A stretch of DNA of 64,000 bases from Fibrobacter succinogenes (GTDB taxonomy: Bacteria; Fibrobacterota; Fibrobacteria; Fibrobacterales; Fibrobacteraceae). Shown piece after piece: positions 8,217-17,761 of the stretch. The stretch spans positions 104,220 to 168,219 of the forward strand of contig CADCBQ010000004.1 in assembly GCA_902799745.1 (NCBI GenBank). The letters run 5' to 3'. Made by a program: the position numbers and the translations under genes. The notes under the pieces are model-generated. The model was not told where the DNA came from. It saw only the letters and a list, made by a program, of their open reading frames with translations, and did not search any database. Numbering within the stretch: position 1 is the stretch's first letter; the number at the start of each line of letters is the position of its first letter.

Positions 8217-10016
8217 TTACCGTCCGAGCATTTTCCCGTTAAGGGTTGCAATCCAATGCTTGTTCATCGCCTTGGCCGGAATTCTCATTGTCGTAAGCCC
8301 CTTATTGATACGGGTTTTGAACAACACAGCGCCATTCAAGTCTATGAGGGCAAAGGTTCCGCCCAGGCTTGTTTGAATTTCAAGAGATTCGCCGTTTACT
8401 GTAAAGAAGTTCGTCGGAGAAAGTCTGCTGAAATCATCCAAACCGACATTCATCGGAGGGGGGTCTGTCTTGTTTTTTTCGTCGCTCTTCCAGTCCGGAT
8501 CATGAATCACGGGTTCCGTTACAATCGGATTGGCCGGTTCCGAGAATCCGAGTTGCTGGTCCATCCAGGCAATTCTTTCTTTCATTTTCTTACGAAGATG
8601 TTCAAATTCGCCATCCCAAGTAGTAGCATTATAGCCGCCCATAGCCATTCCAAAGCCGCCACTCTGGCTGTTGCAGTACTTCATCGGCTCCGGGTCAGTA
8701 TCGTTTTGGCCACTAGCCTTGCCCAAGTTCGGCCAACGCTTGAAGTTTCTGTCGGCAGCGTTCTTCAAATAGATTTTCATGGAATCCAAGTATGCATCCA
8801 TCGTCTTGGTGTGCCATACACCGCTACGGAGTTCCGCCCAGCGCTTCTTCAGTTCGCTCTGGTAATGGCTGTCTTTCCACATTCCCAAAAGCCAGTTCGG
8901 AGCTTTCAGAGAGCTTCCCATACCCCACATGCCACCGTTGCCTGATTTCTGGCTATTTTCGATTTGCCAACCGGTGACGCCGGAACTTCCAAAGCCGTTT
9001 CCACCGCCGCCAAAGCCCCACATACCACCCTGGCCGCCTTGGCCACCGCCATTTTCAGGCTGGCTCCCGTTACTCATGGCAAGGTTAAAGTCCCATGCCG
9101 GGCCAAGCGTCACCTTACCGCCCTTACTGTCCTTGGGCTTGTGCAAGAAGAAACTGCACCAGTAAGAGTCCGCATTGTTGGTAATTTCTTCGTGCAACAC
9201 GTAATCGAGTGCCGAAGTCATGTCCACATAGTTTTCGTATCCGCTACCGTTCTTGCCGTTCTTGAACAAGCCTTCAAGATCGTTCAGGTATTTTTTCAGG
9301 TATTCTTCCTGGGCCTTCTGGATATTTTCCTTTTTCGGGTAATGCAAAATGACGTTCAGGCCGTCCGAAGTATTAAAGCCTTCCTTTTCGATGGGACCGC
9401 TGCCTGCACCACCCGTATTGGTACCCGTCTTGTCGAATGCCCAAATGTAACCGCCGGTAACGCTGTCGCCCGCGACATCGGTTTCTTTAAGCTTGCTCAC
9501 GTTTACACGATACTTGCCACGCTTAATCTTTTCGAGAAGCACGTACACACCGCGATAAACACCGTTGATGTACAAGTCAAAATGTCTGCTACGGGGGCTA
9601 TAATGCCCGGCCTGCCTAAAGAGCCAATGGGCAAGCGCATTACGCATCATACTCTTGTCTACATACGGACCGTGGAACACCCAGTCGTCACCAGGAGGGA
9701 GCCCAAACAGGCTCACGTCCATGCCTTCGCCTTTTTCGTCGCGGACTTCCACGCCGTAACCCGGTTTCGGGAACAAGGCAGAAGATTGACCTCTAACCTT
9801 GATGCCAATATCGTAAAGGGTACCCTTGGCACTGTCAGCCACATTGTTCGTCTTATCATCCAACACACGCATGGTTGCCGGAATCTTTTCGGTGACATTC
9901 TTATCAAGGCATTTCTGCTTGGTGTCAACGAAAATAATAGGCAGATCATAGGTCTGTGCAAAGGAGAAAGACGCCAAAAGCGCCGTGCCAGATATAATTT
10001 TAGCCCAATAGCCCAT
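8217..10016 (-). CDS. Secreted CotH kinase family protein with sorting-like C-terminal tail
   Basis: CotH proteins are extracellular protein-kinase-like enzymes. Seen here are KSMMRNALAHWLFRQAGHYSPRSRHFDLYINGVYRGVYVLLEKI, the central CotH block, and LGPAWDFNLAMSN, the conserved metal-binding DFN-type motif. The start at 10016 is chosen because GGAGG lies six bases upstream and the protein then begins with a clean signal peptide (MGYWAKIISGTALLASFSFA); a longer frame to 10136 is unlikely. A Gly/Trp-rich insert (GGQGGMWGFGGGG) follows the active site. The last 75 residues (VNGESLEIQTSLGGTFALIDLNGAVL...) resemble type IX secretion sorting tails. 599 residues. Confidence 0.9.
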   Translation of the reverse strand: MGYWAKIISGTALLASFSFAQTYDLPIIFVDTKQKCLDKNVTEKIPATMRVLDDKTNNVADSAKGTLYDIGIKVRGQSSALFPKPGYGVEVRDEKGEGMDVSLFGLPPGDDWVFHGPYVDKSMMRNALAHWLFRQAGHYSPRSRHFDLYINGVYRGVYVLLEKIKRGKYRVNVSKLKETDVAGDSVTGGYIWAFDKTGTNTGGAGSGPIEKEGFNTSDGLNVILHYPKKENIQKAQEEYLKKYLNDLEGLFKNGKNGSGYENYVDMTSALDYVLHEEITNNADSYWCSFFLHKPKDSKGGKVTLGPAWDFNLAMSNGSQPENGGGQGGQGGMWGFGGGGNGFGSSGVTGWQIENSQKSGNGGMWGMGSSLKAPNWLLGMWKDSHYQSELKKRWAELRSGVWHTKTMDAYLDSMKIYLKNAADRNFKRWPNLGKASGQNDTDPEPMKYCNSQSGGFGMAMGGYNATTWDGEFEHLRKKMKERIAWMDQQLGFSEPANPIVTEPVIHDPDWKSDEKNKTDPPPMNVGLDDFSRLSPTNFFTVNGESLEIQTSLGGTFALIDLNGAVLFKTRINKGLTTMRIPAKAMNKHWIATLNGKMLGR

Positions 10017-10375
10017 ATAGTGCCTCCAACTATCTGTTGTAAAAATAGATTCAAATGTGTAAGAATTTATGTTAATTTTAGTTAATGTGTTGTGTAACTT
10101 TACAACATTCAAAAGTTCCAAAACGGCCAAATTCAAGCAGAATTAACCCTTTTTAAAGCTTATTTTAGTCGCTTTTGGGCATTTTCATCATTAAAGTCGA
10201 AACCATAATTCCGTTTAAGAAGTGTGTAAGAATAAAACCGTCCATATTGGATAATCTCAACGCGGGAATTTTATTCCCGAAAAACGACCGTTCGCAACCA
10301 AAATCGACTTTTTAGCATCTAACTAGTATAGAAATTTTGTATAATATTAGTAACCTTAGGCTATAGGAGGTAAAC
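10017..10375. other. Divergent intergenic region with an operator-like palindrome
   Basis: The 359 bases between the CotH and DUF3300 genes contain no credible gene. CGGGAAT-TTT-ATTCCCG at 10263-10279 is a perfect 7-bp inverted repeat without a T-run. GTGTAAGAAT occurs at 10057-10066 and again at 10224-10233. TATAAT at 10339-10344 is a candidate -10 for the rightward gene, and AGGAGG (10366-10371) is its ribosome binding site. Confidence 0.45.
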
Positions 10376-11488
10376 ATGTTTACCGAATCAAAAGCTCAAA
10401 AAAGTTTAGCTATTCCTTTTGCGGCCAAACATATTTGGCTGTGGTTTTTACTTGCAGCAATTTTATGTTTGCCCACTTCCGCTCGCGCAAACGAACAATT
10501 TACCGCAGCAGAACTCGACACCCTTGTTTCGACAATCGCTCTCTATCCCGATCCGCTCCTGGTCCAAGTGCTAGCAGCCTCTGTTCACGGCGACGAAATT
10601 CCGGGCGCCGCCGATTGGGCCAACCAGAACAAGCACTTGAAGGGCCAAGAACTCGCCGAGCGCATCAAGCTCGAAGACCTCCCCTACGACGAAAGTGTCC
10701 AGGCCTTGATCCCCTTCCCGACGGTTCTTGCCACCATGGCAAAATACCAGATATGGACCGACCAGCTGGGCGACGCCGTTTCTACTCAAAAAGAAGCCGT
10801 GATGGACGCCGTGCAACGCATGCGTAACGCCGCCTACAACCACGGTCACTTACAAAGTAACGAGCAGGTCAAGGTCATTAAAGAAAAGACCATTATCATT
10901 GAACCCGTGCAACGGGAATACGTGTATGTTCCCGTGTACAATCCCCATGTGGTCTACTATGTTTATTCCAACGGCTATCCGGGACTGCGCTACCGTACGG
11001 GCGTCTGGATTGGCGGCTATTACGACACCTGGGGATGGGGCACAAGCCGCTTTGAATGGGACACCCACCTGATTTACGTTCACGATTACCGTTGGTACCA
11101 CAACAGGCCGCGTCCGCACCATCCGCCTCGTTACCAAAACCCTCCGCCCCCAAAGCACCATAACCCGGCTCCGCCAAGAAACGACCGCTACGCAGTACCG
11201 CCAAGCAGGCCCGCAAAAGTTCCGATGAACCACCATACGGCCCCCACAGTACGGACCAAGGCCGAAATCGAACACTCGGCCGCACACCCGAACAAGGTTA
11301 TGACAGTAAAATCAACAAATGATAACTGGCAAGAAGATTACAACAACCAGAATAACCAAGGTTTCGGGAAAGTCAAGGCTACGCACAGCAACCAGCGGAA
11401 TTACGACAATTCCCGCAACAACAGCAGCCGGAACGAAGGACACAGCAAAAATAGCCGTAGCGGTTTCGGCAAGAGCATGAGAAAGTAG
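10376..11488 (+). CDS. DUF3300 family secreted protein
   Basis: A signal peptide (hydrophobic to about residue 38, ending ARA) precedes the DUF3300 core: AAELDTLVSTIALYPDPLLVQVLAASVHGDEIPGAADW...LKGQEL, ALIPFPTVLATMAKYQIWTDQLGDA, and IIIEPVQREYVYVPVYNPHVVYY. The C-terminal third is low complexity, first His/Pro/Arg-rich (RPRPHHPPRYQNPPPPKHH) then Asn/Ser-rich ending KSRSGFGKSMRK-like. Strong Shine-Dalgarno TAGGAGG. DUF3300 has no firm biochemical function; an envelope role is inferred from export. Confidence 0.88.
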   Translation: MFTESKAQKSLAIPFAAKHIWLWFLLAAILCLPTSARANEQFTAAELDTLVSTIALYPDPLLVQVLAASVHGDEIPGAADWANQNKHLKGQELAERIKLEDLPYDESVQALIPFPTVLATMAKYQIWTDQLGDAVSTQKEAVMDAVQRMRNAAYNHGHLQSNEQVKVIKEKTIIIEPVQREYVYVPVYNPHVVYYVYSNGYPGLRYRTGVWIGGYYDTWGWGTSRFEWDTHLIYVHDYRWYHNRPRPHHPPRYQNPPPPKHHNPAPPRNDRYAVPPSRPAKVPMNHHTAPTVRTKAEIEHSAAHPNKVMTVKSTNDNWQEDYNNQNNQGFGKVKATHSNQRNYDNSRNNSSRNEGHSKNSRSGFGKSMRK

Positions 11489-11533
11489 CCCCAAGTTTCT
11501 ATATTTCGGGCGTAAATTTTCAAAGGATACCAA

Positions 11534-13213
11534 ATGGATATTCCCGAATCTTCGAATTTTGTACAGGATATTATCGTTAACGACCTCGCTACGGGCAAGC
11601 GCAAGAATGTGCACACCCGTTTCCCTCCCGAACCGAACGGCTACATCCACATTGGACACGCCAAGTCCATCTGCCTGAACTTCGGTACGGCAAACAAGTA
11701 CAAGGACTTCGGCGGCGTCACGAACCTCCGCTTCGACGACACGAACCCCACTAAAGAAGACGTGGAATACGTGGACTCCATCCGCGAAGACGTGAAGTGG
11801 CTCGGCTTTGAATGGAAGGGCGGCGAATATTTCGCTAGCGACTACTACGACCAGATTTACGCCTTTGCCGAAAAGCTGATTGAAATGGGCAAGGCTTACG
11901 TGGAAGACCTGACCCGCGACGAGATGCAGGAATACCGCGGCAACGACGCCGGTAAGCCCAGCCGTCCGAGTCCCTACCGCGACCGCAGCGTCGAAGAGAA
12001 CATGAAGCTCTTCCGCGAAATGCGCGACGGCAAGTACGCCGACGGCGAAAAGTGCCTCCGTGCCAAGGTGGACCTTTCCAGCCCGAACATGAACATGCGC
12101 GACCCGGTCATCTACCGTATTAAGCACTGCACCCACCACCGCACCGGTGACAAGTGGTGCATCTACCCGATGTACGACTTTGCGCACCCGCTCAGCGACT
12201 GGATCGAAGGTATCACGCACTCTATCTGTACGCTTGAATTTGAAGCACACCGTCCGCTGTACGATTGGTTCCTGATCGAGCTCGGCCTCGACAACCGCCC
12301 GCAGCAGATTGAATTTGCCCGCTTGAACCTGACCTACACCATGATGAGTAAGCGCAAGCTGTTGGAACTGGTGCAGACGAAGGCCGTGATGGGCTGGAAC
12401 GACCCGCGTATGCCGACGGTCTGCGGTTACCGCCGCCGTGGCTTTACCCCGAGTTCCATCCGCGAATTCTGCGACCGTATCGGCGTTTCCAAGGCCGATT
12501 CCATGGTCGACGTGAACCTTCTCTACTTCTGCATCCGCGAAGAATTGAACCAGACTGCCAACCGCGTGATGGCGGTAATCGATCCGGTCAAGCTCGTTAT
12601 TGACAACTGGGAAGCCGGCAAGGTCGAAATGATCGAAGTGGAAAACAACCCGAACGATCCGAACGCAGGCACACGCCAGGTTCCGTTCAGCGGCGAACTC
12701 TACATCGAAGCCGACGACTTTATGGAAGAACCTCCGAAGAAGTACTTCCGCCTGAAGCCGGAAGGCGAAGTCCGCCTGAAGGGCGCCTACTTCGTGACTT
12801 GCAAGAGCGTCGAAAAGGACGCCGACGGCAAGGTAAAGGTCATTCACTGCGTCTATGACCCGCAGAGCAAGGGTGGCGAAACTCCCGATGGCCGCAAGGT
12901 CAAGGGCACCATTCACTGGGTTTCCGCAGCTCACGCCGTGGACGCCGAAGTGCGCCTGATCGACAATCTCTTCACGCTCGAAGACCCGTCTCAGGTCCCG
13001 GAAGGCGAAGACTGGCACGACTACCTGAACCCGGAATCAATGGTGATTAAGCAGGCCAAGGTGGAACCGAGCCTCGCCAACGCAAAACTCGAAGACCGCT
13101 TCCAATTCATGCGCCAAGGTTACTTCTGCCTCGACAGCGAAGATTCCAAGCCGGGTCACTTGGTGTTCAACCGCACGGTTGGCCTGAAGGACAGCTTTAA
13201 TCCTTCCAAGTAA
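11534..13213 (+). CDS. glnS: Glutaminyl-tRNA synthetase
   Basis: Charges tRNA-Gln with glutamine. Class I signatures are present: HIGH at 39-42 within [24 protein letters not shown], and the second motif MSKRK at 271-275. The Rossmann domain is followed by the two beta-barrel anticodon domains typical of GlnRS, total 559 residues, close to the usual length. CTATATTTC (11499-11507) lies about 25 bases upstream and AAAGGA precedes the ATG. A strong terminator follows. The organism thus charges Gln directly and does not depend only on the GatCAB route. Confidence 0.97.
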   Translation: MDIPESSNFVQDIIVNDLATGKRKNVHTRFPPEPNGYIHIGHAKSICLNFGTANKYKDFGGVTNLRFDDTNPTKEDVEYVDSIREDVKWLGFEWKGGEYFASDYYDQIYAFAEKLIEMGKAYVEDLTRDEMQEYRGNDAGKPSRPSPYRDRSVEENMKLFREMRDGKYADGEKCLRAKVDLSSPNMNMRDPVIYRIKHCTHHRTGDKWCIYPMYDFAHPLSDWIEGITHSICTLEFEAHRPLYDWFLIELGLDNRPQQIEFARLNLTYTMMSKRKLLELVQTKAVMGWNDPRMPTVCGYRRRGFTPSSIREFCDRIGVSKADSMVDVNLLYFCIREELNQTANRVMAVIDPVKLVIDNWEAGKVEMIEVENNPNDPNAGTRQVPFSGELYIEADDFMEEPPKKYFRLKPEGEVRLKGAYFVTCKSVEKDADGKVKVIHCVYDPQSKGGETPDGRKVKGTIHWVSAAHAVDAEVRLIDNLFTLEDPSQVPEGEDWHDYLNPESMVIKQAKVEPSLANAKLEDRFQFMRQGYFCLDSEDSKPGHLVFNRTVGLKDSFNPSK

Positions 13214-13239
13214 TTCGAGACTACAAACAAATTAAATAG

Positions 13240-13270
13240 AACGCTCCGGAGCAATTCCGGGGCGTTTTTT
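13240..13270 (+). terminator. glnS terminator
   Basis: AACGC-t-CCGG pairs with CCGG-g-GCGTT, followed by six Ts. Confidence 0.85.
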
Positions 13271-13347
13271 CGTGCATTTTGCACTTTTAAGTACCCTTTT
13301 GTAAATAAAAAAGCTACATTCAGTATGATAAAGCATCTGAGGCGCTT

Positions 13348-15114
13348 ATGGAAAACGCAAAAAAGACCATTAACCTGTTCCTTAAGAACAAGTACAACAG
13401 CGTAAACGAACTCAAGGCCGAGCTGTACAAGGCGGGTGTTGCCGCCATGGAAGAAGGCTGGACGTTCATGGACGCGAGCTTCCAGCTGGGCGGCAAGGCC
13501 CGCGACGACGGCATGGATGGCGAAGAGGTCGAACAGACTCTTCGCCGGGCGTTCTCCGCAGAAAAGCGTACCACGGAACGCCCCGAAGAAAAACCCGCAC
13601 CGGCAGCGCAGAACGCCCAACCGGCTGCGGATGGCGCCATTCCCCAGGTCCAAGCGGCTGCCGCCCCGCAGACGGTCGCCATGCCGATCATTACGCCGTT
13701 GTCGGCGAACATGATTTCGATGGAACAGATGCTTGCCATGGGACTTGATACACAGTCCCTGGAACTATTGCAGAACTTCAAGATTGATCCGGAAGCACTT
13801 TCCATTCCCTGGCCCGCCGCAGACTGGCGAAAAGACTTGGCCAAGCTTCTGGAAGCTGCTTTCGACCCCGACGAAACCATTTCGTTCAAGGTTTCAAACA
13901 CCCCCGAAACCACCGAAGAACTCGTATCGAATATTATCGGGCAAGAAGACTCTATCAAGAAAATCATGAAGAGTCTCGACAGTCCCGAAGGCGCCCTTTT
14001 ATGCATTAACGCCGTAAAGGGCGGCGATGATGTCACGGACGAATCTTTCCGTTACCGCTATGTTGTGGTCGACAATCCCAAGATGTCCTTGGCCAAGCAG
14101 CTCGCCTACTACAAGGCCTTGAACTTACCCTGCGCGGCCCTCGTGAACACGGGTGCAAACTCCGTGCAGGCATGGGTCAAGATTTTTGCAAACGACGAAG
14201 AAGAATACAACGAACGCGTAGACTTCCTTTTCAAGACTTTGGATTCCCAAGGATTCAAGGTTGACCCGAGCAACAGCAACCCGCACATGATGGTGCGTAT
14301 GCCGGGCGTGCTCCGCGGCGGTAAGCAGCAATACCTGATTGGTCTGGAACAGGGCGCCAAGAACTTTAAGGAATGGCAAGAATGGGTGGAATATTCCTTG
14401 GACGGAAAACCGCTCATCGAACTGGCTAGCGACACCGAAGAAGCCCCCAAGAAAGACCAGACCATTGTCGAAAACATGCTCCGCGCCGGCGAATTTTTCT
14501 TGTTCACGGCACCTCCGAAAAGCGGCAAGTCCCTCGCCCTTATGGACTTAGGCCTTTCTATTTGCTATGGCGAAGATTGGTTCGGCAACACAACATCGTC
14601 CAGCGACGTGCTGTTCATCAACTTCGAACTGACCAAGTCCGTGTTCCTGAACCGCCTTTACCTGTTGGCCGGCAAGCGTAACCTGAACGCCAGCACCCCG
14701 AAGTTCGGTTTCTTGAACCTGCGTGGAACGGCTCTTTCGCCTATTGAAACCGCACAGCTCATCGCCAAGCGTATTCAAGGTGCCAAGCGACTTGAAAACC
14801 ACGACTACCGCGTGGTCGTCATCGACCCGATTTCGGCTGTATTGCACAACCCAAAATCAACACGTTTGAACGGAGCTCCGCACCAGATTTTGATGCAGAT
14901 GGTCGATACCATTATCGCCCTCACGGGTTGCGCCGTGGTATCGTCTTGCAACCTGGACGAATACCCCTACCTCGAAGCCCGCGCCGATTCGCTCATCAAG
15001 CTTTCGCCGGTCGAAGGAAGCCTGAACCTTTACCAGATTAACGGAACCTTCCGCGAATTCCCGAAGATGCTCGCCCGCGAATGTTCCTGGATTTACCCGA
15101 GATTCCTTGTATAG
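13348..15114 (+). CDS. Domesticated primase/AAA-25 ATPase-like protein with decayed primase motifs
   Basis: Residues about 230-345 follow the archaeo-eukaryotic primase module found in phage and mobile-element primases (RYRYVVVDN..SLAKQLAYYKALNLPCAALV..GANSVQAWVKI...EYNERVDFLF...MVRMPGVLRGGKQQYL). The family normally reads SGGKSxHA; here positions 268-275 are TGANSVQA, losing Lys and His, and the basic NPSRLSRLPG block reads NPHMMVRMPG. The C-terminal RecA-like ATPase is intact: PPKSGKS (Lys394), VLFINFELT, VVVIDPISAV. The N-terminal 90 residues are a helical domain followed by an Ala/Pro linker. GAGG precedes the ATG. ATPase role in DNA handling is inferred. No integrase or replicon is adjacent. 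Confidence 0.7.
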   Translation: MENAKKTINLFLKNKYNSVNELKAELYKAGVAAMEEGWTFMDASFQLGGKARDDGMDGEEVEQTLRRAFSAEKRTTERPEEKPAPAAQNAQPAADGAIPQVQAAAAPQTVAMPIITPLSANMISMEQMLAMGLDTQSLELLQNFKIDPEALSIPWPAADWRKDLAKLLEAAFDPDETISFKVSNTPETTEELVSNIIGQEDSIKKIMKSLDSPEGALLCINAVKGGDDVTDESFRYRYVVVDNPKMSLAKQLAYYKALNLPCAALVNTGANSVQAWVKIFANDEEEYNERVDFLFKTLDSQGFKVDPSNSNPHMMVRMPGVLRGGKQQYLIGLEQGAKNFKEWQEWVEYSLDGKPLIELASDTEEAPKKDQTIVENMLRAGEFFLFTAPPKSGKSLALMDLGLSICYGEDWFGNTTSSSDVLFINFELTKSVFLNRLYLLAGKRNLNASTPKFGFLNLRGTALSPIETAQLIAKRIQGAKRLENHDYRVVVIDPISAVLHNPKSTRLNGAPHQILMQMVDTIIALTGCAVVSSCNLDEYPYLEARADSLIKLSPVEGSLNLYQINGTFREFPKMLARECSWIYPRFLV

Positions 15115-15117
15115 CAC

Positions 15118-15170
15118 GAGCCTGCGGCTCTTTGAGCAAAGAGGTCGCAACTACGTTGCTTTGAGGCATG
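15118..15170 (+). repeat. Interspersed hairpin repeat, two tandem units
   Basis: GAGCC-TGC-GGCTC-TTTGAG (15118-15136) is followed by GCAAC-TAC-GTTGC-TTTGAGG (15147-15166). The second unit is preceded by GAGGTC and followed by CATGAG. The same framework, with different stem bases, recurs inside trpB at 59007-59036 (GCGCC-TAC-GGCGC-TTTGAGG). Stem letters change in pairs while loop and flanks are kept. Confidence 0.7.
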
Positions 15171-15178
15171 AGTTTATA

Positions 15179-16507
15179 ATGAAGAACGAAAGAATGAAAA
15201 ACAATTTTAAAGGTACAAACAATCGCGCACGCGGAAATTCCGTGCGTCGCGGCAAAGAACAGACGGAAACCCCGAAAGAAGAAAAACCTGTGCGTAAAGC
15301 TCCGGTGACATTCGAAGATATTAAGCAACAGCTTGCCGCCTGGGCCGAAAACGAACATATCCCCGGAAAATTCCAGGCATGGTTTACCGCAGAGGCTGCC
15401 CCCGATCATTCGGACTGGCGCATTTTAAAGACCTACCGTGGCAAGCAGGAAATCTTCTCCATCGAGGCCCCCGCCCGCGGCATGGAAGCCCCTGAACTCG
15501 TGACACGCGTTTTTGCCCAAATCAAGAAAGATCATTTGCATATTTTTAAGAAGGCTCTCCGCCAGATTTGGTTCCGCGCCGTCGGTGACGGTCGCTACGC
15601 CATGCTTGTGCAGGTGAACCTGAAAGGCAAATTTTCTGCACACGGTTACAAGACCTTCATCGATTTTGTACAAAGAAACTGTCCCGAAGTTATCAGTTGT
15701 CACCACATTCAATGCATGCCCGACCAGCCATTTGATCCGGCAGGCACCATTCCGATGAAGGTGGAAGCCAAGAGCGCCTTCGGTAGCGACTTTATGCCGA
15801 TTGGCGAAACGGGAATCAGCATGCATGTGCTGGACTGGACACCCCGTATTCATGATGCATGGCTTCGACTCCCGAAACGCATCGAAGATGCAATCCACCC
15901 CAATGCCGAAGACAGCTTCTTTGAATTTTATTCCGGAAGTTCTTTTGTAAGCGCCTCGCTTGCCAACCAGTTCAAGCGTGTCGTATCGATGGACTGCCGC
16001 GAATACGCCATGATGTCGTCGCGTTTAAACGCGAGAAACGCCATCGAAGACAACATGAAGTTTATCCGCAGTCATGTGGAGCAGGAATTTTTCGGAAAGT
16101 TCTTCAGCAAGCCCGAAAACGAAGGCCGCTGGACTTTCTACTTCAACCTGCCCGGTGATGAACCTCTTTCGCAAGGGGTTGCCCAAGCTGCAGCCCTTTC
16201 GAGACCGGAACGCATTCTTTTGCAAACATCCAACCTCGAAGTGGCTGCACGCACCATCAAGCAGTTCCGCAACGAAGGCTACATGCTGCGCAAGAACATC
16301 CCGCTATACCTGGAACCGGGTTCCGGCAAGTTCGAAATCTTGTTCCTGTTCGTGCCCGATCGCGTTGGCGTCTTAGGGCAAAATCCGGCCCAAAAGCAGC
16401 GTTCCAGGACGATTCAGCGCCCGCAAGAACGCGTTTCTGGCCGAAAAACGCAGGAAATTCCGCATTTTAGCCAAAAAGCCCCTACTTTTAAGCAAAGAAA
16501 AGGTTAA
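15179..16507 (+). CDS. RumA/TrmA-like methyltransferase fold protein without catalytic Cys
   Basis: The C-terminal half matches the layout of m5U RNA methyltransferases: DSFFEFYSGSSFVSASLANQFKRVVSMDCREYAMMSSRLNARNAIEDNMKFI parallels the SAM-binding block, and RPERILLQTSNLEVAARTIKQFRNEGY parallels the segment that carries the catalytic Cys (YxSCNP). Here that site reads LLQTSN with no Cys, and the DPPRxG loop reads PGDEPLSQGV. It therefore looks catalytically dead or repurposed. The N-terminal 65 residues are basic and low complexity, and the last 60 residues are again Arg/Gln/Lys-rich, suggesting RNA binding. The start at 15179 lies just after the hairpin repeat; 15194 is an alternative. Confidence 0.65.
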   Translation: MKNERMKNNFKGTNNRARGNSVRRGKEQTETPKEEKPVRKAPVTFEDIKQQLAAWAENEHIPGKFQAWFTAEAAPDHSDWRILKTYRGKQEIFSIEAPARGMEAPELVTRVFAQIKKDHLHIFKKALRQIWFRAVGDGRYAMLVQVNLKGKFSAHGYKTFIDFVQRNCPEVISCHHIQCMPDQPFDPAGTIPMKVEAKSAFGSDFMPIGETGISMHVLDWTPRIHDAWLRLPKRIEDAIHPNAEDSFFEFYSGSSFVSASLANQFKRVVSMDCREYAMMSSRLNARNAIEDNMKFIRSHVEQEFFGKFFSKPENEGRWTFYFNLPGDEPLSQGVAQAAALSRPERILLQTSNLEVAARTIKQFRNEGYMLRKNIPLYLEPGSGKFEILFLFVPDRVGVLGQNPAQKQRSRTIQRPQERVSGRKTQEIPHFSQKAPTFKQRKG

Positions 16508-16539
16508 ATTATTGGTATAACAGTCTGTAAGGGATTATT

Positions 16540-17721
16540 ATGCGACTTTTGAAATGTGCATCCATCTGTCTGGGACTTTCCGCTCTGTTGGCGTCTGCCT
16601 ACATTGTCAAGGAAGGCGATACCCTTTGGGACTTGAGCGACGAATTCCTCAAGGATCCCTTTGCATGGCCGGACCTTTGGGAAAATAACCGCCATATCGA
16701 GGATCCGCACTGGATTTATCCGGGCGACTCCATTTATCTGGGCGATTCGATTCGCGAAGGCAATGTGCTGCAAGTCGAAAAGAAGAGCAAGTATCCCTGT
16801 AACGCTGCCGTATCCGATTCCGCCCTTCCCAAGGGTAAGGGTTTGACCGTCGCTAACGCCGGTTGCGACGACGGCGATGAACGCAATTCCGACTTCGAAG
16901 GAATGCTCGGAAACCTGCGCGACAAGGACAAGAAATCCGTCAAGAAGCCCAAAGCTAGCGACGAATACTATTACAAGCAGCGTCCGGCACCGAAGATTTT
17001 CAACGGCTATTACCAGATTCACGCCCCCGAAATCTATACGCTCGATTCCCTGAGAAAGGACAAGCGCTTCATTTCGATCAAGTCGGGTGAAAAGAAGGAA
17101 CCCCTGATTCACATGCCCGAAACGGAAGTGGTCGTGGGTATCGGTAAAAAGACTGACGCCAACCTGAAGCGCGGCGACCTCGTCGAAATCGTTGATGCTA
17201 AAGCAATTGACGTTCCTGCCGCCAAGGGAAGCACCTTTGAAAAATACGCTCTACTCCGTCTTTCCGGCATTGCAAAAATCACCGCTATTGGCGACACGCT
17301 TTCTCGCGCCAAGATCGTAACGAGCTTCCGCGAAATCAAGATTCACCAGGCCAAGGCAAGACTCAAGCAGCCGCTCAAGACCATCAACGTGTCCGGCTAT
17401 AGCAAGGTCAAGGAAGCCAAACTCGACGACTTGGCCATGATCCGCTACTCCATGGACCCGATGCTGATTATCGGCGCATATTCGTATGTGCTTGTCGATA
17501 AAGGCATTAACGAAGGTTACAACACTGGTGACGCCGTCGCTATTTGGGAAGAAGACAAGACTGACGAATCGCTCCCGCCCCGTCTGATTGGCCGTGGCAT
17601 CATTGCCAGAGCTGCAGACAACGAATCGAGCGTTCTCATTCGCGAGCTTTATTCCAACAGCAGACGAATCGAAGTTGGACACAGGGTATCGGTGACCCAC
17701 CGTGCACAGATTGTCAAGTAA
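16540..17721 (+). CDS. Secreted LysM-domain protein
   Basis: A short signal peptide (to about residue 20, LLASA) leads directly into a LysM domain: [47 protein letters not shown] (about 21-67), which binds peptidoglycan. The 320-residue remainder is mostly beta-strand with a long Lys-rich linker ([12 protein letters not shown]) and no recognised catalytic motif. This LysM-first layout with DPHWIYPGD is common in Bacteroidota/Fibrobacter envelope proteins. AAGGGA precedes the ATG; TTAAATTATTGG at 16504-16515 is a possible promoter element. It sits 40 bases upstream of the histidine kinase gene. Confidence 0.85.
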   Translation: MRLLKCASICLGLSALLASAYIVKEGDTLWDLSDEFLKDPFAWPDLWENNRHIEDPHWIYPGDSIYLGDSIREGNVLQVEKKSKYPCNAAVSDSALPKGKGLTVANAGCDDGDERNSDFEGMLGNLRDKDKKSVKKPKASDEYYYKQRPAPKIFNGYYQIHAPEIYTLDSLRKDKRFISIKSGEKKEPLIHMPETEVVVGIGKKTDANLKRGDLVEIVDAKAIDVPAAKGSTFEKYALLRLSGIAKITAIGDTLSRAKIVTSFREIKIHQAKARLKQPLKTINVSGYSKVKEAKLDDLAMIRYSMDPMLIIGAYSYVLVDKGINEGYNTGDAVAIWEEDKTDESLPPRLIGRGIIARAADNESSVLIRELYSNSRRIEVGHRVSVTHRAQIVK

Positions 17722-17761
17722 AATCACCGCACCAAGCCCACAAGTTCCATAAGGACTGGCA

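Noticed and set aside
8964..10085. Open frame antisense to the CotH gene
   Set aside because: The CotH frame carries the family motifs and a signal peptide with GGAGG; the antisense frame has neither.
11312..13018. 568-codon open frame antisense to glnS
   Set aside because: It is the mirror of a highly biased, GC-rich coding strand; the glnS frame has clear synthetase motifs and the antisense product has none and no ribosome site.
15107..15178. Upstream extension of the RumA-like gene
   Set aside because: It would translate the hairpin repeat, with no ribosome site; 15179 is preferred.
13348..16507. Integrated plasmid or prophage remnant
   Set aside because: No integrase, capsid, toxin-antitoxin or attachment repeats next to the primase-like gene; flanked by housekeeping genes on both sides.
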